A DNA stretch of 64,000 nucleotides. Source: Streptomyces sp. NRRL B-3428 (GTDB lineage: Bacteria > Actinomycetota > Actinomycetes > Streptomycetales > Streptomycetaceae). The notes under the pieces were generated by a model. The model saw only the letters and a list, made by a program, of their open reading frames with translations. It did no database searches and had not been told where the DNA came from. The stretch lies in assembly GCA_000721375.1 (NCBI GenBank), contig JOGW01000028.1, positions 1 to 64,000 on the forward strand, written 5' to 3'. A program made the translations under genes and the position numbers. This document shows, one piece after another, positions 56,350-64,000 of this stretch. Each line of letters begins with the position of its first letter. The first letter of the stretch is position 1.

Positions 56350-58044
56350 CTAACCGACCAGGCGCGCCACGGCCTCCGCCACCGGGAGCTCCTCGCGCTC
56401 GCCGGTGCGGCGGTCCTTGAGCTCGACGACGCCCTCGGCGGTGCGGCGGCCCGCCACCAGGATCTTCGGGACGCCGATCAGTTCGGCGTCGGTGAACTTC
56501 ACGCCCGGCGAGACGCCCGCGCGGTCGTCGACGAGAACCCGCAGGCCCTTGGCCTTGAGCTGCTCGGAGACCTCGAGGGCCAGCTCGATCTGGGCGGCCT
56601 TGCCGGCCGCGACCACGTGCACGTCGGCCGGGGCGACCTCGGCGGCCCAGACCAGGCCCTTGTCGTCGGCGGACTGCTCGGCGAGTGCGGCGACGGCGCG
56701 CGTGACGCCGATGCCGTACGAACCCATGGTCACGCGGACCGGCTTGCCGTTCTGGCCGAGGACGTCGAGCTGGAAGGCGTCGGCGTACTTGCGGCCGAGC
56801 TGGAAGATGTGGCCGATCTCGATGGCGCGGTCCAGCTTGAGGCCGGTGCCGCAGGACGGGCACGGGTCGCCCTCGACGACGACGACCGCGTCCACGTACT
56901 CGTCGACCTCGAAGTCACGGCCCGCGACGACGTTCTTCGCGTGCTTGCCCTCCTTGTTGGCACCCGTGATCCAGGAGGTGCCGGGGGCGATGCGCGGGTC
57001 GGCGAGGTACTTGACCTTCTCCAGGCCCTGCGGACCGACGTATCCGCGTACGAGATCGTCGCGGCCCTCGAAGTCCTCGGCCGTCACCAGCTCGACGAGC
57101 GCCGGGGCGAAGTGCGCCTCGACCTTGTCCATGTCGACCTCGCGGTCGCCCGGGACGCCGATGGCGACGATCTCGCCGTCGACCTTCACCAGGAGGTTCT
57201 TGAGCGTCGCGGAGGCCTCGACGCCGAGGTGGGCGGCGAGGGTCTCGATGGTCGGGGTGTCCGGGGTGTCCAGCTCCTCGACCGCGCCGACCGCGCTGGG
57301 GTCGACCGGCTTCATCGCGTACGTGATGGCCTCGGTGTTGGCCGCGTAGTCGCAGCCCGGGCAGTCGGCGAAGGTGTCCTCGCCGGCCGCGGCCGGGGCG
57401 AGGAACTCCTCGGACTTGGAGCCGCCCATGGCGCCGGCGGTCGCGGCGCAGATGCGGTAGTCGAGGCCGAGGCGCTCGAAGATCCGCTGGTAGGCGGCGC
57501 GGTGCAGCGCGTAGGACTCGGCGAGGCCCTCGTCGGCGGTGTCGAAGGAGTACGAGTCCTTCATCAGGAACTCGCGGCCGCGCAGCACACCGGCGCGGGG
57601 GCGGGCCTCGTCGCGGTACTTGTTCTGGATCTGGTAGAGGATGACCGGCAGGTCCTTGTAGGACGAGCACTGGTCCTTCACCAGCTGCGTGAAGATCTCC
57701 TCGTGGGTCGGGCCGAGCAGGTAGTCGCTGCCCTTGCGGTCCTTGAGGCGGAACAGCTCGGCGCCGTACTCCTCCCAGCGGCCGGTCGCCTCGTAGGGCT
57801 CGCGGGGCAGCAGGGCCGGGAGCAGGACTTCCTGGGCGCCCACGGCGTCCATCTCCTCGCGCACGATGCGCTCGACGTTGGAGAGCACGCGCAGGCCGAG
57901 GGGCAGCCAGGACCAGATGCCCGCGGCGGTGCGGCGGACATAGCCGGCGCGCACGAGCAGCTTGTGGCTCAGGACCTCGGCGTCCGCCGGGTCGTCGCGC
58001 AGTGTCTTGATCATCAACTTCGACATGCGCGTGACCTGGGCCAT
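56350..58044 (-). CDS. proS: Prolyl-tRNA synthetase
   Basis: 564 residues, bacterial-type class II enzyme with the editing insertion domain between motifs 2 and 3. Motifs seen are [19 protein letters not shown], motif 2 region [26 protein letters not shown], the insertion domain with [29 protein letters not shown], and motif 3 [14 protein letters not shown]. The C-terminal anticodon domain is complete. Charges tRNA-Pro with proline. Confidence 0.97.
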   Translation of the reverse strand: MAQVTRMSKLMIKTLRDDPADAEVLSHKLLVRAGYVRRTAAGIWSWLPLGLRVLSNVERIVREEMDAVGAQEVLLPALLPREPYEATGRWEEYGAELFRLKDRKGSDYLLGPTHEEIFTQLVKDQCSSYKDLPVILYQIQNKYRDEARPRAGVLRGREFLMKDSYSFDTADEGLAESYALHRAAYQRIFERLGLDYRICAATAGAMGGSKSEEFLAPAAAGEDTFADCPGCDYAANTEAITYAMKPVDPSAVGAVEELDTPDTPTIETLAAHLGVEASATLKNLLVKVDGEIVAIGVPGDREVDMDKVEAHFAPALVELVTAEDFEGRDDLVRGYVGPQGLEKVKYLADPRIAPGTSWITGANKEGKHAKNVVAGRDFEVDEYVDAVVVVEGDPCPSCGTGLKLDRAIEIGHIFQLGRKYADAFQLDVLGQNGKPVRVTMGSYGIGVTRAVAALAEQSADDKGLVWAAEVAPADVHVVAAGKAAQIELALEVSEQLKAKGLRVLVDDRAGVSPGVKFTDAELIGVPKILVAGRRTAEGVVELKDRRTGEREELPVAEAVARLVG

Positions 58045-58156
58045 GGTTCTGCTCTCCTGCGGGCTTTGTTCGTGGTGTGTGCGTTGGAGGTTATCCGGGG
58101 GCAGGGCGTCGGCGGTAATCGGTTACGGGGCCGCCGGGCCGCTCGACGCGCACAAC

Positions 58157-58197
58157 GCGCTCGGCGCAGGGGCGCTCACTGCGCTCGGCGCAGGGGC
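58157..58197. repeat. 17-bp direct repeat across a GNAT stop codon
   Basis: GCGCTCGGCGCAGGGGC at 58157-58173 and 58181-58197 flanks the stop of the GNAT gene at 58176-58178. Confidence 0.85.
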
Positions 58198-58718
58198 AGG
58201 GGTGCGCCCATCACCGCGTACGGCTTCGGGGCGCTCGGGAAGAGGACCTTGCGGGCCAGGTCCTCGTAGCCGAGCGAGCGGTACAGGCCGCGGGCCGGGC
58301 TCTCCCGGTCGATCGCGGAGAGGATCGAGCGCGGCTGGGGGGCGGAGTCGGTGATCGTGGTGATCAGGCTCCGGCCGATGCCCATGTTCTGGTGTGTGGG
58401 ATCGACGTGGAGTTCGGTGATGACGAAGGAGTCGTCGAGCCAGAAGTCCAGCTCGCGGCTGCGCAGATACGGCTCGACGACGGTGGACCACCAGTGGGCG
58501 CGGTCGTTGGGCAGACCGTAGACGAAGCCGACCAGACGGTCGTCGGGGGTGGTCGCGCCGAGGGCGCGGGCGCCGGGGTGGCTGATGTGGCGCAGCACGA
58601 TCTGGCGGCGTACCGCGATCTCGTCGTCGCTCAGCCCGAAGGCCCTTGCCTGTACGGCGAGGGCCTCGTCGACCCGCAGCGCGAGGTCGAGCGCTCCGAT
58701 CACGACGTCGTCAGTCAT
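58176..58718 (-). CDS. GNAT family N-acetyltransferase
   Basis: 180 residues. The acetyl-CoA motif A is seen as ITELHVDPTHQNMGIGRSLI (Q/RxxGxG/A as QNMGIG), and motif B as ARGLYRSLGYEDLARKVLF. Substrate cannot be told. Upstream of proS on the same strand, separated by about 130 bases. Its final codons are part of a tandem duplication. Confidence 0.88.
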   Translation of the reverse strand: MTDDVVIGALDLALRVDEALAVQARAFGLSDDEIAVRRQIVLRHISHPGARALGATTPDDRLVGFVYGLPNDRAHWWSTVVEPYLRSRELDFWLDDSFVITELHVDPTHQNMGIGRSLITTITDSAPQPRSILSAIDRESPARGLYRSLGYEDLARKVLFPSAPKPYAVMGAPLPLRRAQ

Positions 58719-58794
58719 GCGGGAACCCTAACGCCCAGGGGACGAGGTCAGAACAGGAAGCGGACCGGAACCGCGCGCCTGGGAGCGCACGTTC

Positions 58795-58836
58795 AGGACA
58801 GCTCGCGCAGAACAGCTCGCTCAGAACAGCACGCTC
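58795..58836. repeat. 14-bp unit repeated three times across a GNAT stop codon
   Basis: Units AGGACAGCTCGCGC, AGAACAGCTCGCTC and AGAACAGCACGCTC run head to tail at 58795-58836. The third holds the last sense codons and the stop (58821-58823) spans the second and third. Confidence 0.85.
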
Positions 58837-59687
58837 ATGAACGCGCCGACTTCCTTGAAGCCGACTCGGCGGTACGCGGCGCGCGCGGCGGTGTTGTAGT
58901 CGTTGACGTACAGGCTGACCACCGGGGCCACGTCGGCGAGTGCGTAGCGCAGGACGGCTGCCATGCCGGTGACCGACAGGCCCTTGCCGCGGTGGGCGGG
59001 GTCGACCCAGACGCCCTGGATCTGGCAGGCGGTAGGGGTCGCGGCGCCGATCTCGGCCTTGAAGACGACCTTGCCGTCCTCGATCCGGGCGAAGGAGCGT
59101 CCGGCGCCGACGAGTTCGGCGACACGCGCCTGGTAGAGGAGGCCGCCGTCGCCGGCGAGCGGTGAGATGCCGACCTCCTCGGTGAACATGGCCACGCACG
59201 CAGGCATGATCACCTCCATCTCGTCCTTGCGGATCCGGCGGACGTACGGGTCCGGGGTGATGTCGTCGGGCATCCGCTCGGTGACCATCAGGGGCTGGTG
59301 GGCGCGGACCTCGCGGGCCGGGCCCCAGCTGGGTTCGAGCAGTTTCCACAGCAGGGCGGTGGGCTCGGCGGGGCCGACGATCGAGGAGCAGCGGCGGCCT
59401 GCGCGGCGAGCGCGGTCGGCGAAGGCGCGTACGGCTTCGGGGCCCGCGCAGATGGGGACGAGGTTGGCGCCCGCGTAGCACAGGGAGCGCAGGTGGCCGT
59501 CCGCGTACCAGCCCCACATCTCGCCGCCCAGGCGCCAGGGGTCGAGGCCCGCGGCCTGGACCCGGCTGGTCACGAAGGCGTTGTGAACCGGTTCGCGCTC
59601 CAGGATCTCGAGAGCGGCGTCGAGTTCGCCGGGTTCGAGGACCCTTGTTGTGGTCTGGGTCAACACAGTTCGCGAAGGCCTCACCAT
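58821..59687 (-). CDS. DUF4081-GNAT acetyltransferase
   Basis: 288 residues. The N-terminal DUF4081 domain (EREPVHNAFVTSRVQAAGLD, EMWGWYADGHLRSLCYAGAN) precedes a GNAT domain with QGVWVDPAHRGKGLSVTGMAAV (RGKGLS) and VSLYVNDYNTAARAAYRRVGF. Such two-domain acetyltransferases are conserved next to ispG in actinobacteria. Several starts are possible (ATG 59687, GTG 59684, GTG 59666). None has an ideal ribosome site, so the N-terminus is uncertain. Confidence 0.88.
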   Translation of the reverse strand: MVRPSRTVLTQTTTRVLEPGELDAALEILEREPVHNAFVTSRVQAAGLDPWRLGGEMWGWYADGHLRSLCYAGANLVPICAGPEAVRAFADRARRAGRRCSSIVGPAEPTALLWKLLEPSWGPAREVRAHQPLMVTERMPDDITPDPYVRRIRKDEMEVIMPACVAMFTEEVGISPLAGDGGLLYQARVAELVGAGRSFARIEDGKVVFKAEIGAATPTACQIQGVWVDPAHRGKGLSVTGMAAVLRYALADVAPVVSLYVNDYNTAARAAYRRVGFKEVGAFMSVLF

Positions 59688-59860
59688 GCGGGTTTGCAGA
59701 TCTCCGCACTGTACCTGGGCTGCGTTTGAGTTGCCCCCTGCGTCTTGGAGCTGCCCCCCTGTGGGGCCTTCCGGGGCTACGCCCCCGCGCCGGCCCGCCC
59801 CCTCCGACGGCAGCAGCCCGCCCGGGACGGCAACGGCCTGCTCCCGGGACCGAACGAACT

Positions 59861-59890
59861 GCGCCCCGCCAGGTGACCCTGGCGGGGCGC
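59861..59890 (-). terminator. Terminator after ispG
   Basis: A 13-bp perfect stem, GCGCCCCGCCAGG / CCTGGCGGGGCGC, with a four-base loop, about 40 bases past the ispG stop. The 244-base gap to the next gene holds nothing else. Confidence 0.85.
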
Positions 59891-59931
59891 GATGCTGCTG
59901 CGAGCGGAGGCCTCAGCCCGCCGAGGTGTTC

Positions 59932-61089
59932 TCAGCCGGCGACCGAGACCGAGGGCTCGCCCGACGCGATGCCGTCCTTCTCCATCTGCTCCGCGATCTT
60001 CAGCGCCTCTTCGATCAGCGTCTCGACGATCTTCGACTCGGGGACGGTCTTGATGACCTCGCCCTTGACGAAGATCTGGCCCTTGCCGTTGCCCGAGGCG
60101 ACACCGAGGTCGGCCTCGCGGGCCTCGCCCGGACCGTTCACGACGCAGCCCATGACGGCGACGCGCAGCGGGACCTCCATGCCTTCGAGGCCCGCGGTGA
60201 CCTCTTCTGCCAGCTTGTAGACGTCGACCTGGGCGCGGCCGCAGGACGGGCAGGAGACGATCTCCAGGCGGCGCTGCTTGAGGTTCAGCGACTCCAGGAT
60301 CTGCATGCCGACCTTGATCTCCTCGACCGGCGGGGCCGAGAGGGAGACGCGGATCGTGTCGCCGATGCCTTCGGCCAGCAGCGCGCCGAAGGCGACCGCG
60401 GACTTGATCGTGCCCTGGAAGGCGGGACCGGCTTCGGTGACACCGAGGTGCAGGGGGTAGTCGCACTGCGCGGCGAGCTGACGGTAGGCGTTGACCATCA
60501 CGACCGGGTCGTTGTGCTTGACCGAGATCTTGATGTCCTGGAAGCCGTGCTCCTCGAAGAGGGAGGCCTCCCAGAGAGCCGATTCGACGAGGGCTTCGGG
60601 GGTCGCCTTGCCGTACTTCTTGAGCAGGCGCGCGTCCAGCGAACCGGCGTTGACGCCGATGCGGATGGGAGTGCCCGCGGCCTTCGCCGCCTGGGCGATC
60701 TCCTTGACCTTGTCGTCGAACTGCTTGATGTTGCCCGGGTTGACGCGGACAGCGGCGCAGCCGGCGTCGATGGCGGCGAAGACGTACTTCGGCTGGAAGT
60801 GGATGTCCGCGATCACCGGGATCTGCGACTTGCGCGCGATGGTCGCCAGCGCGTCGGCGTCGTCCTGCGTCGGGCACGCGACCCGGACGATCTGGCAGCC
60901 GGAGGCCGTGAGCTCGGCGATCTGCTGGAGCGTGGCGCCGATGTCCGAGGTGCGCGTGGTGGTCATCGACTGCACCGAGACGGGCGCGTCCCCGCCGACG
61001 GCCACCGAGCCGACCTGGATCTGCCGCGAGCGACGACGCTCGGCGAGCTTGGTCGGTACGGACGGCATTCCCAGAGAAATCGCAGTCAT
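59932..61089 (-). CDS. ispG: 4-hydroxy-3-methylbut-2-enyl diphosphate synthase (flavodoxin)
   Basis: 385 residues from ATG 61089; the upstream extension to 61218 is rejected. GcpE family, penultimate step of the MEP isoprenoid pathway. A TIM-barrel part ([24 protein letters not shown]) precedes the 4Fe-4S domain with Cys ligands in SCPSCGR and [10 protein letters not shown]. Grouped with rseP and dxr, the latter being another MEP enzyme. Confidence 0.96.
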   Translation of the reverse strand: MTAISLGMPSVPTKLAERRRSRQIQVGSVAVGGDAPVSVQSMTTTRTSDIGATLQQIAELTASGCQIVRVACPTQDDADALATIARKSQIPVIADIHFQPKYVFAAIDAGCAAVRVNPGNIKQFDDKVKEIAQAAKAAGTPIRIGVNAGSLDARLLKKYGKATPEALVESALWEASLFEEHGFQDIKISVKHNDPVVMVNAYRQLAAQCDYPLHLGVTEAGPAFQGTIKSAVAFGALLAEGIGDTIRVSLSAPPVEEIKVGMQILESLNLKQRRLEIVSCPSCGRAQVDVYKLAEEVTAGLEGMEVPLRVAVMGCVVNGPGEAREADLGVASGNGKGQIFVKGEVIKTVPESKIVETLIEEALKIAEQMEKDGIASGEPSVSVAG

Positions 61090-61227
61090 CTGCTGTGCAA
61101 CCCCAAGGTGTGGATCATGGAACCGAATGTCCCCGGACGTCCCCGGATGGGCGGGGCTCCGGCGTTCGAGGTTACGCCACGGCCCACCGGCCGGGCACAT
61201 CGCCGTGGAGTAGTCCACTCAAAGGTG

Positions 61228-61258
61228 GGGGGCCAAGCACTGAGAGTGCCCGGCCCCC
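61228..61258 (-). terminator. Terminator-like hairpin after rseP
   Basis: GGGGGCC / GGCCCCC with an inner GCAC/GTGC stem, 16 bases past the rseP stop, before ispG on the same strand. Confidence 0.7.
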
Positions 61259-61273
61259 ATGAAGAGCAGGTGT

Positions 61274-62578
61274 TCAGCTGATGCGCACCGGGTTAACGAC
61301 ATCCGCGATCAGCACCAGCAGCGTGAAGCAGATGAAGATCCCCGCCACCACGTATGCGACGGGCATCAGCTTCGCGACGTCGAACGGGCCCGGGTCGGGA
61401 CGCTTGAACAGCTTCGCCACATTGCGCCGCAGCGACTCCCACAGCGCCCCCGCGATATGCCCGCCGTCCAGCGGCAGCAGCGGCAGCATGTTGAAGAGGA
61501 AGAGGGAGAGGTTGAAGCCCGCGACCAGGAACAGCATCATCGCGATCTGGTTCTCCGGCGGGATGTCGAGGGTGAACACCTCGCCGCCCACACGGGCCGC
61601 GCCCACCACGCCCATCGGGGAGTCCTGCTTGCGCTCCCCGTCACCGAAGGCCGCGTCCCACAGGTCGGGAATCTTGGACGGCAGCGCGATCAGCGCGTGG
61701 ACGCCGTCCTCCATCATGTAGCCCATGCGGTCCACGGACTCGCCGAAGGACTGCTTGACGACACCCGATGCGGGCGTGAAGCCGAGGAAGCCGGCGTCGA
61801 CGTACTTGTCGTCGATGTACTCGCCGCGGTCGTCGACCGCGTTGACCTTCTTCTGCACGAGCGTCGGGTGCAGGTCGACCTGCTTGCCGTCGCGCTCGAC
61901 GGTGAGCGTCACCTTCTCGTCGGCGTGCGAGCGGATGTCGTTCTGCAGCGTGGACCAGTCGCCGACGGGCGTGCCGTTGAACGCGACGATCTTGTCGCCC
62001 GCCAGGAGCCCCGCCTCCTTGCCCGGCGAGGGCTCGTCGCCCTTCTTGCAGGCGCGGTCGCCCTCGCTCTGCGCCACGACGCAGTCGGAGACCCGGCTGA
62101 CCGTGGTCGTCTGCTCGTTCCACCCGAAGGACATGAGCACGCCGAGGAAGATCGCGACGGCCAGGATCAGGTTCATGAAAGGACCGGCGAACATCACGAT
62201 CACGCGCTTCCACGGCTTGCGCGTGTAGAACAGCCGCGACTCGTCGCCCGGTTGCAGCTCCTCGAAGGCCGCCGAGCGGGCGTCCTCGATCATTCCGCGC
62301 CAGGGCGAGGTGGAGCGCGCCTCGATCTTCCCGTCCGGGCCCGGCGGGAACATGCCGATCATGCGGATGTAGCCGCCGAGCGGCACGGCCTTGACCCCGT
62401 ACTCCGTCTCGCCCTTCTTACGGGACCAGATGGTCGGACCGAAGCCCACCATGTACTGCGGTACGCGGATCCCGAAAAGCTTGGCCGTCGACAGGTGCCC
62501 CAGCTCGTGCCAGGCGATCGAGAAGAGCAGCCCGATCACGAAGACGACTATGCCGAGGATCATCATCAAGGTCGTCAT
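61274..62578 (-). CDS. rseP: Site-2 intramembrane zinc protease (RseP/M50)
   Basis: 434 residues. The HExxH motif HELGH lies in the first helix (residues 24-28), and the third zinc ligand is in [12 protein letters not shown] (N-x-x-P-x-x-P-L-DG). A PDZ domain ([19 protein letters not shown]) sits between them. These proteases cut membrane-bound anti-sigma factors or remnant signal peptides. The start overlaps the dxr stop by four bases. Confidence 0.95.
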   Translation of the reverse strand: MTTLMMILGIVVFVIGLLFSIAWHELGHLSTAKLFGIRVPQYMVGFGPTIWSRKKGETEYGVKAVPLGGYIRMIGMFPPGPDGKIEARSTSPWRGMIEDARSAAFEELQPGDESRLFYTRKPWKRVIVMFAGPFMNLILAVAIFLGVLMSFGWNEQTTTVSRVSDCVVAQSEGDRACKKGDEPSPGKEAGLLAGDKIVAFNGTPVGDWSTLQNDIRSHADEKVTLTVERDGKQVDLHPTLVQKKVNAVDDRGEYIDDKYVDAGFLGFTPASGVVKQSFGESVDRMGYMMEDGVHALIALPSKIPDLWDAAFGDGERKQDSPMGVVGAARVGGEVFTLDIPPENQIAMMLFLVAGFNLSLFLFNMLPLLPLDGGHIAGALWESLRRNVAKLFKRPDPGPFDVAKLMPVAYVVAGIFICFTLLVLIADVVNPVRIS

Positions 62579-63879
62579 GCACGAGCCTCCGCGGTCGCCT
62601 GCTGGTTGTCCGATTCCGTCGTACGGGATGTACGTGCGTCAAGTCCCGCGAGTTCACGGGCCCGGGCGCGTGCCCAGGTCTCCGCATCGAGGACGTCCGC
62701 GACGGTCAGGGAAGTTCCCGAACCCGGTGTGCCGTGTTCGGAGACGACCTCCGTGACGGTCTCCATGATCCCGTTGAACGGAAGCGATCCTGCCAGGAAC
62801 GCCTCCACGCACTCCTCGTTGGCGGCATTGAACACCGCCGGAGCCGTCCCTGCGAGCTCCCCCACGTGCCGGGCGAGCCCCACCGCGGGAAAGGCCTCCG
62901 TGTCCAGCGGGAAGAACTCCCAGCTGGAGGCCTTGGTCCAGTCGAAAGCGGGCGCCGCGTCGGGGATCCGCTCGGGCCAGCCGATACCGATCGCGATCGG
63001 ACCGCGCATATCGGGCGGGGTGGCCTGGGCGAGGGTGGAGCCGTCGGTGAACTCGACCATGGAGTGCACGTAGGACTGCGGGTGGACGACGACCTCGATG
63101 CGGTCGAAGGGGATGTCGTAGAGGAGGTGCGCCTCGATGACCTCCAGGCCCTTGTTCACGAGCGTCGCACTGTTGACCGTGATCACCGGGCCCATGGCCC
63201 AGGTCGGGTGCGCGAGCGCGTCCTCGGGTTTGACGTCCGCGAGCTCCGCCTTCGTACGGCCGCGGAAGGGGCCGCCGGAGGCGGTGACCACGAGCTTGCG
63301 GACATCGGCGCGGGTGCCGGAGGCGAGCGCCTGGAAGAGGGCCGCGTGCTCGGAGTCGACCGGGATGATCTGCCCCGGCTTGGCGAGTGCCTTGACCAGC
63401 GGGCCGCCGACGATCAGCGACTCCTTGTTGGCGAGCGCGAGGGTGCGGCCCGCCTCCAGGGCGGCGAGGGTCGGGGCCAGACCGATCGATCCGGTGATGC
63501 CGTTGAGCACGGTGTGGCACGCGGAGGCGGCGACCTCGGTGGCGGCGTCAGGTCCGGCGAGGATTTCGGGGAGCGGCTCCGAGCTGCCGTACTGCTCCTT
63601 CAGCGCCTCGCGCAGCGCCGGCACGGCGGCCGCCTGGGCGACGGCGACCGTGCGCGCCTTGAGCTGGTACGCCTGCTCGGCGAGGAGTCCGACCCGCCCG
63701 CCGTTCGCGGACAGGGCCGTGACCTTGAACCTGGCGGGGTTGCGCAGGACGAGGTCCACGGCCTGGGTGCCGATCGAGCCGGTGGAGCCGAGGATCGCGA
63801 TCTCGCGTGCACCGTCGCCGGCGGAGACCGGGTCGAAGACGAGATGCGGATCGGCGAGGGGGGCTGGACTGTCGCTCAT
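62575..63879 (-). CDS. dxr: 1-deoxy-D-xylulose 5-phosphate reductoisomerase
   Basis: 434 residues, somewhat longer than the common 390-400 because of N- and C-terminal extensions. The NADPH motif GSTGSIGTQ, the ALANKESLI catalytic segment, and the metal-binding VDSEHAAL and ASGGPFRG stretches are all present. Catalyses the first committed step of the MEP pathway. dxr-rseP are translationally coupled. The remaining 120 bases of the window hold its upstream region, with no clear promoter seen. Confidence 0.96.
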   Translation of the reverse strand: MSDSPAPLADPHLVFDPVSAGDGAREIAILGSTGSIGTQAVDLVLRNPARFKVTALSANGGRVGLLAEQAYQLKARTVAVAQAAAVPALREALKEQYGSSEPLPEILAGPDAATEVAASACHTVLNGITGSIGLAPTLAALEAGRTLALANKESLIVGGPLVKALAKPGQIIPVDSEHAALFQALASGTRADVRKLVVTASGGPFRGRTKAELADVKPEDALAHPTWAMGPVITVNSATLVNKGLEVIEAHLLYDIPFDRIEVVVHPQSYVHSMVEFTDGSTLAQATPPDMRGPIAIGIGWPERIPDAAPAFDWTKASSWEFFPLDTEAFPAVGLARHVGELAGTAPAVFNAANEECVEAFLAGSLPFNGIMETVTEVVSEHGTPGSGTSLTVADVLDAETWARARARELAGLDARTSRTTESDNQQATAEARA

Positions 63880-64000
63880 TCCCCCATTGTTGCCCCTTCT
63901 CCTGTGCTGCCAGGACCGGGTGTCACCTTTCCCCTACGTATGGATCACTTACTTCCGCACAAGAACCGTGTGTGCGCCGAGATCCCTGCGCTCGAAGTGG

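Overview
The window is high-GC actinobacterial chromosome, almost certainly Streptomyces. Third codon positions are strongly G/C, GTG and TTG starts are common, and the order of housekeeping genes (rnj-dapA, dapB-M16 protease-pnp-rpsO, ribF, truB-rbfA-DUF503-infB-ylxR-nusA-rimP, proS, ispG-rseP-dxr) is one I recognise from the Streptomyces core chromosome. No CRISPR array, insertion sequence, prophage or tRNA was found.

Left edge (1-10,000). Bases 1-250, read on the minus strand, look like the promoter/leader region of a ribosomal RNA operon whose 16S gene would lie just outside the window. Then come RNase J, DapA, two small membrane proteins, a PH-domain-like membrane protein on the plus strand, and a minus-strand RNA/lysine block: rpsO, pnp, an M16 protease, dapB and a small TPR-like membrane protein.

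Type VII (ESX) secretion locus (10,221-33,116). The core parts are eccD, eccC, eccE, eccB and a mycosin. Around them lie a second mycosin, two WXG100 proteins, a coupled pair of larger WXG-like or Pro/Gly/Thr-rich proteins, an EspI-like proline-rich ParA-type ATPase, and a three-gene insert next to eccC. The insert encodes a small 'MAWDEWE' protein, a 779-residue putative substrate and a lipoprotein. No EccA or EspG homologue was seen.

Centre (33,440-41,847). A five-gene oligopeptide ABC transporter operon is followed, on the opposite strand, by a second MAWDEWE cassette. It encodes a small MAWDEWE protein, a WXG-like N-terminus fused to a lysozyme/transglycosylase-like domain, and a three-helix membrane protein. 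The two cassettes share gene order, the TGATG overlap between the first two genes and the N-terminal motif. I read them as type VII substrate/partner/possible-immunity modules; this is the main new-looking system in the window.

Right part (42,105-63,879). Core genes for riboflavin, translation, transcription and isoprenoid synthesis. Two conserved-position proteins look catalytically degenerate: a protease-NTPase fusion lacking the catalytic Ser and the Walker A Lys, and an APH-like kinase lacking the catalytic Asp. Several genes (eccD, the second esx gene and both GNAT genes) have short tandem duplications lying across their stop codons.
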